From: Spirosoma montaniterrae
Lineage (GTDB): Bacteria; Bacteroidota; Bacteroidia; Cytophagales; Spirosomataceae
DNA: 64,000 nt
Assembly (NCBI RefSeq): GCF_001988955.1
Contig: NZ_CP014263.1
Location: 620,001 to 684,000 of the forward strand
Reading direction: 5' to 3'
Shown here: positions 42,094 to 50,857 of the stretch, in pieces
How positions within the stretch are numbered: the first letter of the stretch is position 1
Layout: every line of letters begins with the position of its first letter
Notes under the pieces: model-generated
Told to the model about the DNA's origin: nothing
The model's database searches: none
The model's input: the letters and a program-made list of their open reading frames with translations, nothing else
Position numbers and translations under genes: made by a program

Positions 42094-42145
42094 GTAAAAT
42101 AAAATAAGGGGGTAGTTAGCCACTCCCTTATTTTATTTTACTTAC
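42090..42145. terminator. Bidirectional hairpin terminator between glyS and the ELWxxDGT gene
   Basis: Perfect 21-bp arms 42090-42110 (GTAAGTAAAATAAAATAAGG..) and 42125-42145 with a 14-nt loop. The left arm contains the glyS stop codon and the right arm the stop of the convergent gene. Confidence 0.85.
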
Positions 42146-43492
42146 GACAACAGGCAAGCATTTTTTTTCGTCCGGTGTGTATTTCCATAGCTCCAATCCG
42201 TGAGCTGAATCCCTAAGGCGAAGATATAGGGTCCCATCATAAGCTCCCAGTATCACGTTGCTTCTTTCTTCATGCCGTTGATAAGGAACCTCAAACAAAC
42301 GTTTAGTTCCTGCCTCTGTTCCATCGCTAACAAACAGAAACCTCTTTTCAAGCTGAACGGATCGAGCAGTAAAATAAATTTTGTTGCGGAGGGCAGTGAT
42401 TTCCTGCACGTCTTCGTAGATAATTCCTTCATTAACAACAGGAATCGCAAAAGTGCCGTTTTCAGTTGCATCTGAACGCCATAAATTGTTCCGATTGTCT
42501 GTTGAGAAAGCACGAAAGTACAAAACATTATCAATGATGGGCACTTTACCATTGTAATACATTGAGTGATAGGATTGTAGAGGATGCTTTATCAACTGTA
42601 GGTTAACTCCATCATACTTCCATAACCCAATGATACCGTTAGACGAAAATCCGTAGAAATAGCTATTGTCATTTAGTACAACGGGTTGGCTTATGAAAGC
42701 AAGTTTTTCGCCATTTATAGTTTGTATAGTTGATGTGCCTTCTGATGTACCATCTGACTGCCAGAGGGTACTACCAAACCAGCCCTGCGGGCCAGTAAAC
42801 AGTAGCTGCCTGTTGTTGAAGTTTACTAAAAAGTCACCCCCATACGATAATACCTTTACAGGTAAAGTACCATCCAGCGATCCGTCAGATTGCCATAATT
42901 GTAGCTCACTATCTGATGTATACAGATAATGCAGTTTGTTCTTGAAAGATATCATTTGAGGCTGACCAACAGGGAATCCAAAATCATTAGATAATCTTTT
43001 CACTGGTATTGTACCATTAAGAGATCCGTCTGATTTCCAGAGTTGGTCTACGTTTTGCAAGTCAGACGCTATAAAAAATAATGTACCGTTTACATTGGTT
43101 AATTTTCTCGGATAAGAGCTGCCAGTGGTATGTATGTCTTTCACCATTACTGTACCTTCTGTTGTTCCATCTGATCTCCATAACTCTGTGCCGTTTTCGT
43201 CGGACGCGGCAAAATACAAGATATCATTTATACCGGTTAATGTTCGATCATCTATTTCAATATGACTTTTTACTAAGACAGTACCACCTGTTGTGCCATC
43301 GGTTTTCCAAAGGCTGTAATGACTATTATTGTCAATTAGAGTTGATGCTGAAAAAAATAAATTTTTGCCTACTTTGATCATACTATGAGGCCATCCGCTC
43401 ACAGCACCACTGTACAGGTCCTTTACTAACTCGGGAGATTGAGCGAGACTGGATGCTGATGTAACAAAAAGTAAAACAAAGAATCTAATCAT
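42128..43492 (-). CDS. ELWxxDGT repeat protein
   Basis: 454 residues: signal peptide (about 1-17, ending SLAQ), then at least seven beta repeats marked by SLWKTDGTTGGT, ELWRSDGTTEGT, QLWKSDGSLNGT, QLWQSDGSLDGT, TLWQSDGTSEGT, NLWRSDATENGT and FVSDGTEAGT, about 50 residues apart, as in beta-propeller-like ELWxxDGT proteins. It ends with LELWKYTPDEKKCLPVVVSKIK and has no clear sorting domain of type A or B, which is unusual as many relatives carry one. The DNA looks more AT-rich than its neighbours. Function unknown; probably secreted. Confidence 0.85.
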   Translation of the reverse strand: MIRFFVLLFVTSASSLAQSPELVKDLYSGAVSGWPHSMIKVGKNLFFSASTLIDNNSHYSLWKTDGTTGGTVLVKSHIEIDDRTLTGINDILYFAASDENGTELWRSDGTTEGTVMVKDIHTTGSSYPRKLTNVNGTLFFIASDLQNVDQLWKSDGSLNGTIPVKRLSNDFGFPVGQPQMISFKNKLHYLYTSDSELQLWQSDGSLDGTLPVKVLSYGGDFLVNFNNRQLLFTGPQGWFGSTLWQSDGTSEGTSTIQTINGEKLAFISQPVVLNDNSYFYGFSSNGIIGLWKYDGVNLQLIKHPLQSYHSMYYNGKVPIIDNVLYFRAFSTDNRNNLWRSDATENGTFAIPVVNEGIIYEDVQEITALRNKIYFTARSVQLEKRFLFVSDGTEAGTKRLFEVPYQRHEERSNVILGAYDGTLYLRLRDSAHGLELWKYTPDEKKCLPVVVSKIK

Positions 43493-43564
43493 ACTACAAT
43501 CTCAGTTATTTATAAAACCAGAGCAAAAATTATGCCTCTATTGTGCCTTATTAATGCATAATGC

Positions 43565-43601
43565 AACAAAAAAACCCGGCCTGTTCTGGTCGGGGTTTTT
43601 T
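43565..43601 (-). terminator. Putative terminator after the LytTR gene
   Basis: AAAAAAACCCGGCC, short loop, GGTCGGGGTTTTTTT: an imperfect GC hairpin bounded by A and T runs, 34 bp beyond the LytTR stop on the reverse strand. Confidence 0.65.
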
Positions 43602-43634
43602 TCTACGTTGGGAAGAAGCGGAAATGAGCGAGTA

Positions 43635-44033
43635 TTAATTCAGATGTGGCATGCCATGCGCTAATTGCCGCCGAACAAGGCTCCACCGCCGACGCGATAC
43701 CGGGAGAACCTCGCCTGTTGAGAGATGTACCAGCCCACCAGCATCAGTGCGCTCTAACCGCTCAACGTAACGCCGATTCACCACACAGTTGCGGTGCAGA
43801 CGAATGAACCATTCGGTGGGTAATTTTGGCGAATAATATTTGAGTGTGCGTGGCATCAGCATCCGCTGACCGTCTACCCAATTTAACCAGCTATAATTAG
43901 CAACAGCCTGAAGATAAACCAGATCGGAAACAGAAAAAGACTGACGACCTGTTTCACGTAAGTACAACTTTAACGGGGGCCACTCGGTCGGCATCGTGCG
44001 AGCTGAGGTAGCGGCTGATGGAAAATAAGACAT
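43635..44033 (-). CDS. Stand-alone LytTR DNA-binding protein
   Basis: 132 residues. After ~25 residues of variable sequence the LytTR fold covers about 35-125: DLVYLQAVANYSWLNWVDGQRMLMPRTLKYYSPKLP, WFIRLHRNCVVNRRYVERLERT and LSTGEVLPVSRRRW are the family signatures (the RxHRSxxVN motif appears as RLHRNCVVN). No receiver domain is fused, so it is an orphan regulator or answers to a kinase encoded elsewhere. It lies between the ELWxxDGT gene and the hybrid sensor, both on the reverse strand. Confidence 0.88.
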   Translation of the reverse strand: MSYFPSAATSARTMPTEWPPLKLYLRETGRQSFSVSDLVYLQAVANYSWLNWVDGQRMLMPRTLKYYSPKLPTEWFIRLHRNCVVNRRYVERLERTDAGGLVHLSTGEVLPVSRRRWSLVRRQLAHGMPHLN

Positions 44034-44278
44034 GAGCGTTCGGTAGTAGAGGTTTGACCGTAGTTGGTAAAACGATAGTGATACAATACTATGGCGATTG
44101 TCCGCCTACCACATGCTCATTCGTAACAGCGACTATGAAATTTGTAACATGATCTGTGAATACTCACCTACGTATACTAAGTCTATAATATTGATATAAA
44201 ATTACCTCGATTGAGGAAAGCATAAATTAGTATAGTATGCATAGACAGTTTATGGATTGTACTACGTTTCTGATGGTA

Positions 44279-47200
44279 TTACACAACTTCCTGTCGACTT
44301 TTTTCGACATATTCCGACGGTGTACATTGATACTGCTCCTTGAAAACTTTGGAGAAGTACGCTGCCGTATCGAACCCAACGCGGTCAGCGGTCTCAGACA
44401 CCGAAGCTCCCGTCAGCAACAATTCAGCACCCCGCTTCAGCCGAACAGCCCGGATTAACTCGTTGGGTGTCATGCCTGTCATGGCTTTGATTTTTCGATT
44501 CAGATGCATCCGGCTCATGCCGATGCCCGTGGCCAATGGCTCAACGCCGAAGGTAGTATCGTCAAGCCGCTCTTCCAGAATAGCATAGATGCGGTTCATG
44601 AACTCGTCTTGCGGTGCCGGGCTGGCCGTAGGCAAATGCCCTTCGCGCAGAAGCTGCGTGCGGTAATGCAGGCGCATCCGCTGTTGCTGTTCCAGGCGAT
44701 TCCGCACTCGCCCACGCAGTTCTTCAACCTGAAATGGCTTCGTCAGGTAGTCGTCGGCCCCCGCGTTAAATCCTTCCAAACGGCTTTCAATAGCGGCTTT
44801 TGCTGTCAACAGCAAAATAGGAATATGGCTGGTAATGGGGTTGGCCTTCAACTGGCGGCAGAGTTCATACCCATCTAATTCAGGCATCAGCACATCACTG
44901 ATAATCAGATCGGCACCATCGGCAATAGCAGCCTCAATACCGGCTCGTCCGTTTGTAGCCCGGCGAATTTTCCATTCCGGGTTCAATACGCTGATTATGT
45001 ATGCAGCCAACTCGTCATTATCTTCAACCAATAATAAACGGGGTGCACTGCCATCTGTAGAAGTTGGCTTGGTAATCAACCCGTTGGTAGCGGGCAACGG
45101 CAGTACCAGCGATTCGATGACCCCAACACTGGCCGGACGACAGGGCAATTCAACGATAAACGCGCTACCCACGCCAGGACGACTTTCGAGCGAAATAGTG
45201 CCATGCATCATTTCGACCAATTCTTTTACCAACGCCAGACCAATGCCAGAGCCACTGGCCGACCCATCGGGCGAGGTTGTAGCATCGACCTGATAAAATC
45301 GGTTAAATATATGGGGTAGCTTATCGGCTTCAATACCGATGCCCGTATCGCGAACCACAAACCTGACAAGATCACTGGCTGGCTCAGAGCTGACCGAAGC
45401 AGAAGTCTCGTAGGCAGGCTGTGCCGATAGGTGTATGCTAACGACACCTGCCTCTTTGGTGAACTTGAGCGCGTTGGAAATCAGGTTGTTGATAATCTTT
45501 TCAACTTTATCGGTATCGAACAGGTAAAACGGCTTTTTAAGTGTCGATTGCACTTGTAGCGTAATATTCTGCCGTCGGGCTTCCTCGTCGAAGCTGGCCG
45601 CAATCCGCTCAACAAATTCACTCAGGTTGTCGGCGGTGAGCGTAATGGTCATGTTGCCCGCGTCTAATTTAGCCAGATCGAGCAGTTCGTTGATGAGCCG
45701 CAACAGCCGGTTGGCGTTCCGGTAAATGAGCGACAGCCGGTTGTGTTGACGAGCATCGGTAGTTTCGTTCAGTAACTCCTGCAAGGGCGTCAGGATGAGC
45801 GTTAACGGCGTGCGAAATTCATGGGTAATGTTGGCAAAAAAGCGGGTTTTAACTTCATTCAACTGCTTGAGTTGCTGCGATTCCTGCTCGCGAAGCTCCA
45901 TGCGGCTTTGCAGCCGAACCCGGTGGATACGCATACGCAGGTAAATGGCAAAAGCTCCCAGCAAAACCAGCGCGTAGCCCAGATAAGCCCACCAGGTTTT
46001 CCAGAGGGGTGGTTTGATAACAATCTGAATTTCACGTGTATGCGTACTCCAGATGCCAGACGTGTTCGACGCATTGACCACAAACGTGTACGTGCCTGAT
46101 GGCAGGTTGGTATAGGTAGCCGTTGCCTGATTACCGCTGTAGGTCCAGTCGCGGTCTAAGCCGGTGAGTTTGTACCGGTATTGATTTTTCCCATTCTGGT
46201 TGAACTGGAGCGCGGCAAAGTTGAACGTCAGGAAGTTTTGGTCGTGGCGTAATTCAATTTCTTTCGTTTCATTGATGTCCTGTTGAATGGGAGAATCGGG
46301 TGTAAGGGCATTAACTAACTGATTGTTAATGCGCAAAGCCGTCAGCGCAACCACCGGGTTAAAGCCATCGACCCGAATTCGGGCTGGGTCGAACAGGGTA
46401 TAGCCGCCAATGCCGCCGAATATCATCCGACCATCGGGCAACGCTACGTCGTGGAATCGGTTAAATTCTTCACTCGGCAAACCGTCGTCGGTGGTGTATA
46501 AGCGCACTTCAAAGGTTCGGCTGTCAAACCGGCACAATCCCCGGTTGGTGCTGAGCCACAGATGCCCTTTTCGGTCGGGGCGGATACCGTAAATAACGTT
46601 GTTCGGAAGCCCCTGATCAACGGTAAACTGGCGAATTTGCCCCGTCATCTTATCAAGCCGGCACAACCCACTGCCGAATGTACCAATCCAGAGATAGTTG
46701 TACTGAATTGGGTCCTGGGCCAGCGACAGGAGCGCGTTGTTGGGCAAGGCCCGGGCATTGTTACCATCGGCATACCAGCGAACAAGACGCTTTGTCGACA
46801 AATCGGCCCGGAGCAAACCATGATTTTCGGTAGCTAAATAAATTCGACCGCCATCGACAGTCATGGCCTGAATCACGTAGGGATGACCGGCTGGCAGCGG
46901 TAGCGGAAAGGCTGTAAACGTCTGTAGATCAGGATTGTGACGAACCACCGCCCGGCTATCCGGGCCGAGCAGCCCCCATAATTCACCCTGTGCGCCTTTG
47001 GTTAAGGCGGTGAATCGGAAAGAACCGCCGGGTAGCCAGCGTGGTTCGATACCGGTTGGCCGAACGGGGTCGAATGTACGTCGAACAGGGTCGAAGCGAT
47101 ACGGTCCGAAATTTTTCCCGCTGATCCACAATGCTTTGCGCCGGTCGAACTGATAACGGACGCTATAGGCCCACTCCTGTCGGACGGGAACCGGGATAGC

Positions 47201-48277
47201 CGTAGCCGGAACGCCAAGCACCTGCGACAGCCAGTCGGTATGAAAATTGACTACGTAGGGAGTAGCCGTAAACGAGCGGCTGTTCAGGTCATATTTGATG
47301 ACACCGTCGCCGTTGGTGCCGACCCATAACACATTAGAACGGTCGACTAAAAGCGAAATGACCGGAAAACGAGCGAGTTTTGGATCGGGCTGTAGAATAA
47401 TCAGGCCCGTACTGTCGGTATATCGATTTTGGTTGATGTAGACCGTACCGCGTCGGTCGCTGGTAAAAACGGGCGTTTGGCTGGCAGGTATCGGCACGTC
47501 GAGCACCTGCCTGACAGTGCCTTTATCGGGGTCGAAAAAGGCTACTTTTCCCGGAAAGCCCAGAAGTAACTCGCCATTCGCCCGTTCATACATACTCAGC
47601 ACATTGTTCTGAGGAAGCCCCTGCGCTGTACGGAAGCCCGCAAATTGGCCTGTTTTGGGGTTGTATTGAAACAGGCCGTCCTTTGCCGCCAGCCAAACCC
47701 GGCCCCGTCGGTCGAGCAGCAGGGCGCGAAGGGTACGCTGAATGGTGTCGCCCTGCATGAACCAATGCTGATGCGAGATGCTGCCATTTGGATTAAGGCG
47801 GAAAAAACCGTTCGTTTGCGTAGCAACCCAGACACCATCCTGCCGGTCAGGAAAAAAGCCAACCAACTCAGAACGCCCCCGGGCCTGTCGAAAAGCTGCC
47901 GTGGCGGAGTAATGTTCTGACTGTTCCGTAACCGGATCGAAGCGGTCGATGTTATTATTTTCGGTGCGAAGCCACAGCCTTCCTTTGGGGTCTTCCCTGA
48001 TTTCGTAGATGCTGCTGAACGACAGCGAACGAGGTTGCCGGGCATCGTAGTTGTAGATACGGAATCGAACCCCGTCGTAGCGGCAAAGGCCGTCGCGGGT
48101 GGCGAGCCAGACAAAGCCGCGCCGATCCTGAATGAGCGATTTGATGAAGCCCTGTGGCAACCCATTTCGCACAGTTAAGTACTCAGGGTTGGGTACGTCG
48201 GCACCTACCGGTACGGCCCATCCCAGCAACCCAACTACCAGCAAGCCTACCGACCAACGCATGTTTTGTAGCCACAT
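44279..48277 (-). CDS. Hybrid two-component sensor (Reg_prop, Y_Y_Y, kinase, receiver, AraC)
   Basis: 1332 residues from the ATG at 48277 (a second ATG is at 48262); upstream frame to 48619 overlaps the divergent gene and lacks a signal. Order: signal (about 5-25), two-component propeller repeats (about 35-720, many LWIGTFGSGLCRLD / VWLATRDGLCRYD units), Y_Y_Y domain (about 745-810), membrane helix (about 825), kinase with FANITHEFRTPLTLIL and GIGLALVKELVEMM, receiver (IISDVLMPELDGYEL), AraC helix-turn-helix at the end (MSRMHLNRKIKAMTGMTPNELIR). Such sensors bind a periplasmic glycan and switch on its utilisation locus; no SusCD pair is adjacent. Confidence 0.92.
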   Translation of the reverse strand: MWLQNMRWSVGLLVVGLLGWAVPVGADVPNPEYLTVRNGLPQGFIKSLIQDRRGFVWLATRDGLCRYDGVRFRIYNYDARQPRSLSFSSIYEIREDPKGRLWLRTENNNIDRFDPVTEQSEHYSATAAFRQARGRSELVGFFPDRQDGVWVATQTNGFFRLNPNGSISHQHWFMQGDTIQRTLRALLLDRRGRVWLAAKDGLFQYNPKTGQFAGFRTAQGLPQNNVLSMYERANGELLLGFPGKVAFFDPDKGTVRQVLDVPIPASQTPVFTSDRRGTVYINQNRYTDSTGLIILQPDPKLARFPVISLLVDRSNVLWVGTNGDGVIKYDLNSRSFTATPYVVNFHTDWLSQVLGVPATAIPVPVRQEWAYSVRYQFDRRKALWISGKNFGPYRFDPVRRTFDPVRPTGIEPRWLPGGSFRFTALTKGAQGELWGLLGPDSRAVVRHNPDLQTFTAFPLPLPAGHPYVIQAMTVDGGRIYLATENHGLLRADLSTKRLVRWYADGNNARALPNNALLSLAQDPIQYNYLWIGTFGSGLCRLDKMTGQIRQFTVDQGLPNNVIYGIRPDRKGHLWLSTNRGLCRFDSRTFEVRLYTTDDGLPSEEFNRFHDVALPDGRMIFGGIGGYTLFDPARIRVDGFNPVVALTALRINNQLVNALTPDSPIQQDINETKEIELRHDQNFLTFNFAALQFNQNGKNQYRYKLTGLDRDWTYSGNQATATYTNLPSGTYTFVVNASNTSGIWSTHTREIQIVIKPPLWKTWWAYLGYALVLLGAFAIYLRMRIHRVRLQSRMELREQESQQLKQLNEVKTRFFANITHEFRTPLTLILTPLQELLNETTDARQHNRLSLIYRNANRLLRLINELLDLAKLDAGNMTITLTADNLSEFVERIAASFDEEARRQNITLQVQSTLKKPFYLFDTDKVEKIINNLISNALKFTKEAGVVSIHLSAQPAYETSASVSSEPASDLVRFVVRDTGIGIEADKLPHIFNRFYQVDATTSPDGSASGSGIGLALVKELVEMMHGTISLESRPGVGSAFIVELPCRPASVGVIESLVLPLPATNGLITKPTSTDGSAPRLLLVEDNDELAAYIISVLNPEWKIRRATNGRAGIEAAIADGADLIISDVLMPELDGYELCRQLKANPITSHIPILLLTAKAAIESRLEGFNAGADDYLTKPFQVEELRGRVRNRLEQQQRMRLHYRTQLLREGHLPTASPAPQDEFMNRIYAILEERLDDTTFGVEPLATGIGMSRMHLNRKIKAMTGMTPNELIRAVRLKRGAELLLTGASVSETADRVGFDTAAYFSKVFKEQYQCTPSEYVEKSRQEVV

Positions 48278-48409
48278 TTGCCCACTTCGGCTAAGAGGAA
48301 GCCGAATGCAAAGGGTCAAATTCGCCCAAGTCTGCGTATTTATCAATTTTACGGTAGCATTATTTATTAACCGGTCTTTCTGCCTCAGCTTTTTACCCCT
48401 CATTTTCGT

Positions 48410-48847
48410 ATGCATCTGCTTCTGCAAACACATGTTAATCAGGCCCCAGCTACTGTGTGGGCCGGTTTTACCCGCAACCTGTTTAACCAACTCAGCCCGC
48501 CTTTTCCACCTGTCGACGTTGTGCGCTTCGACGGGTGTCTGACTGGCGACATCGTTCACCTCCGGCTTAATTTTCTGCTCTTTCGGCAAGACTGGATCAG
48601 TCTCATCACCGATCAGCAAACAACGCCCAACGAGATTTTTTTTATTGACGAAGGTACTAAACTTCCCTTCTTTCTAACCTACTGGCAACACCGCCACCGC
48701 CTGCTGACCGACCCTGCGGGCGGAACCATCATTGCCGACGATATTACGTTCCGAACCCCGTTCTGGCTAACTGACTACCTGATGTACCCGCTCATGTGGT
48801 TGCAATTTGCGTACCGAAAACCAATTTACCGGCGCATCTTTAGTTGA
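48410..48847 (+). CDS. SRPBCC family ligand-binding protein
   Basis: 145 residues. NAPATVWAGFTRNLFNQLSPPFPPVDVVRFDG matches the START/SRPBCC (polyketide cyclase-like) fold, and IIADDITFRTPFWLTDYLMYPLMWLQFAYRKPIYRRIF is its long C-terminal helix. No catalytic residues are predicted; the cavity would bind a hydrophobic ligand. It is divergent from the hybrid sensor and upstream of a symporter gene with its own promoter, so no operon is implied. Confidence 0.8.
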   Translation: MHLLLQTHVNQAPATVWAGFTRNLFNQLSPPFPPVDVVRFDGCLTGDIVHLRLNFLLFRQDWISLITDQQTTPNEIFFIDEGTKLPFFLTYWQHRHRLLTDPAGGTIIADDITFRTPFWLTDYLMYPLMWLQFAYRKPIYRRIFS

Positions 48848-48861
48848 AAGATATACGTACT

Positions 48862-48891
48862 TTTTCAACTGGCTGGATTGCTTTACTTTTG
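48862..48891 (+). promoter_or_regulatory. Putative promoter of the dicarboxylate symporter gene
   Basis: TACTTTTG at 48884-48891 fits TAnnTTTG exactly; a TTTTTC stretch about 19 bp upstream may act as the weak -33 box. It ends 25 bp before the ATG. Confidence 0.5.
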
Positions 48892-48916
48892 TCAAACTGG
48901 TATTTAATCTATTTAC

Positions 48917-50167
48917 ATGAAGCTCCCTAACTTAACTACCCGAATATTCATTGGCATGGTGCTGGGTATCGTGATTGGCTATTTCTTTCCAGCTACCGAC
49001 TCCGGCTTTTCGGGAACCGATCTGAATATTCTGTCCAAGATTTTTTTGCGGCTCATTAAAATGATTATCGGGCCGCTGGTGTTTGCCACCCTCGTGGTAG
49101 GTATTGCCAAACTTGGCGATTTTGGCACGGTGGGTCGCATTGGGCTGAAAACACTGGCCTACTTTTATTTTGCCACCATTCTGTCGTTAGTAGTTGGTTT
49201 GCTGGTGGTGAACATCATGAAACCGGGTGAGGTTATGAACCTGCCTTTGCCCGTTAAAGGCACCGATACGGGGGTCGAGGTGAAAAAGCTGACGTTCGAG
49301 AATTTTATTACCCACATTATCCCGACCAGTTTCGTAGAGGCTTTAGCCACCAACGAAATCCTGCAAATAGTGGTGTTCAGTATTTTCTTCGGTGTGGCTG
49401 TGGGAGCCATTGGGGCGCAGGGTAAAATCATGATCAAGGCACTGGACGCCCTGTCGCACATTATGTTCAAGATTACCGGCTATGTGATGTCGTTCGCGCC
49501 GTTTGGCGTTCTGGGTGCCATTGCCAATGTGGTAGCCATGCAGGGGCTGGGCATTCTGGCCGGGTACGCTTACCTGATTCTGTGCTTCTTCGGCGGGCTG
49601 TTATTCTTTGTCTTTGTGGTATTGTGGGGTATTTGCTTAGTGGTGGGCATACCGTATCTGGCGTTGCTGAAAGAGATCAAAGATGCGTTCATCCTGTCGT
49701 TCAGCACGGCGAGTTCAGAAGCCTCGTTTCCACAGACCATCGAAGCGTTACGCCGGTTTGGCTGTTCGGAGCGGATTATTTCGTTTGTGCTGCCGCTGGG
49801 CTATTCGTTCAATCTCGACGGTTCCATGCTCTACATGACCTTCGCCACGGCATTTATTGCACAAGCCTACAACATCCCGCTTAGTCTCGAACAGCAAATC
49901 ACCATGATGCTCACGCTGATGATTACCTCGAAAGGCATTGCGGGCGTGCCGCGTGCGTCGCTGGTGATTATTGCCGGTACGCTCTCGCTGTTCAATTTGC
50001 CGGTTGAGGGGCTGGCTCTGCTGTTGGGTATCGATCAGGTGCTCGACATGGGCCGTTCGGCCACAAGCGTAGCGGGCAACGCCGTAGCTACCTGCGTGAT
50101 CTCGAAATGGGAAGGCGAGTTTCGGAATGCGCAACCCGTTGATTCGGGCGAGGTTGCCGTTGAGTAA
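48917..50167 (+). CDS. Dicarboxylate/amino acid:cation symporter (DAACS family)
   Basis: 416 residues, about eight helices plus two hairpins, as in GltP/GltPh. The serine-rich HP1 tip reads STASSEASFPQTIEAL, TM7 has the cation site GYSFNLDGSMLYMTFATAFIAQ and the second hairpin ITSKGIAGVPRASLVIIAGTL, with TM8 GIDQVLDMGRSATSVAGNAVAT. Imports dicarboxylic or acidic amino acids with Na+ or H+. The helix motifs are complete; the exact substrate is not clear. Confidence 0.93.
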   Translation: MKLPNLTTRIFIGMVLGIVIGYFFPATDSGFSGTDLNILSKIFLRLIKMIIGPLVFATLVVGIAKLGDFGTVGRIGLKTLAYFYFATILSLVVGLLVVNIMKPGEVMNLPLPVKGTDTGVEVKKLTFENFITHIIPTSFVEALATNEILQIVVFSIFFGVAVGAIGAQGKIMIKALDALSHIMFKITGYVMSFAPFGVLGAIANVVAMQGLGILAGYAYLILCFFGGLLFFVFVVLWGICLVVGIPYLALLKEIKDAFILSFSTASSEASFPQTIEALRRFGCSERIISFVLPLGYSFNLDGSMLYMTFATAFIAQAYNIPLSLEQQITMMLTLMITSKGIAGVPRASLVIIAGTLSLFNLPVEGLALLLGIDQVLDMGRSATSVAGNAVATCVISKWEGEFRNAQPVDSGEVAVE

Positions 50168-50247
50168 ACATATTGTTGGGTGAGCCGGATAAAGGATTAG
50201 TTTGGGTAGGTTTTACACAACCATTCATTCCTAAACCTACTAAAGCT

Positions 50248-50685
50248 ATGGCCCAATCTGCCATTCTGGAGTCTGAACTGGCTCCGTACTTTACTACCAA
50301 AGCCCCATTTCAGTTTCCGGTCAATTTTCGCGAGGGGTTCGTGAAATACTGGCCTATCGTAACCCTGGTTCTGCTGATTTTGTCGGCACCGGCTCTGTTG
50401 GCTTTCCTTGGTATAGGAGCCGCGCTGATGCCGGTCTCATTTCTGGGCGGAGCCGGGGCCGGATTTACCTACACCGTTAGCATGGTATTGGCTCTGATCG
50501 GGCTGGTACTGAGTATCCTTGCCTTGCCGGGTTTATTCAACCGCAAGCGGCAGGGCTGGGTGTTCAGCTACTACGCTCAGCTTATCAGTATCCTGACCAG
50601 CATATTGTCGCTTAGCCTGTTCGGTATTCTGCTCGGCTTGTTGTTTCTGATGCTGCTGTTTCAGGTCAGGGAATATTATACGTAA
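50248..50685 (+). CDS. Four-helix membrane protein, function unknown
   Basis: 145 residues from the ATG at 50248; the frame opens at 50173 but the added residues look non-coding. Four hydrophobic helices (about 35-57, 62-92, 100-112 approximately and 118-138) rich in Leu, Ile and Gly, with short loops such as GLFNRKRQGW. A related hydrophobic group exists in Bacteroidota, without a function. It has its own terminator and stands between the symporter gene and an ABC exporter pair. Confidence 0.6.
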   Translation: MAQSAILESELAPYFTTKAPFQFPVNFREGFVKYWPIVTLVLLILSAPALLAFLGIGAALMPVSFLGGAGAGFTYTVSMVLALIGLVLSILALPGLFNRKRQGWVFSYYAQLISILTSILSLSLFGILLGLLFLMLLFQVREYYT

Positions 50686-50710
50686 CGGTTTTTGATTTTT
50701 GCGATAACGA

Positions 50711-50744
50711 AACGCCACAACCTGGTAAAGGTTGTGGCGTTTTT
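50711..50744 (+). terminator. Terminator hairpin after the four-helix membrane gene
   Basis: AACGCCACAACCT, short loop, AGGTTGTGGCGTT, then TTTT; a classic intrinsic terminator 26 bp beyond the stop. Confidence 0.88.
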
Positions 50745-50857
50745 ATTACCGCTTATACCGTCGTTTGGCTATTCGTCCGTAAATTGTTTCTCGTATTCAA
50801 GAAAGCTTGAAGTTTGTAGGTAACAACTACTTAAACCTAAACGACAATCAACGCTAC

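Noticed and set aside
48278..48619. N-terminal extension of the hybrid sensor frame up to 48619
   Set aside because: The extra 114 residues overlap the divergent SRPBCC gene and look like non-coding translation; a proper signal sequence begins at the ATG 48277 or 48262.
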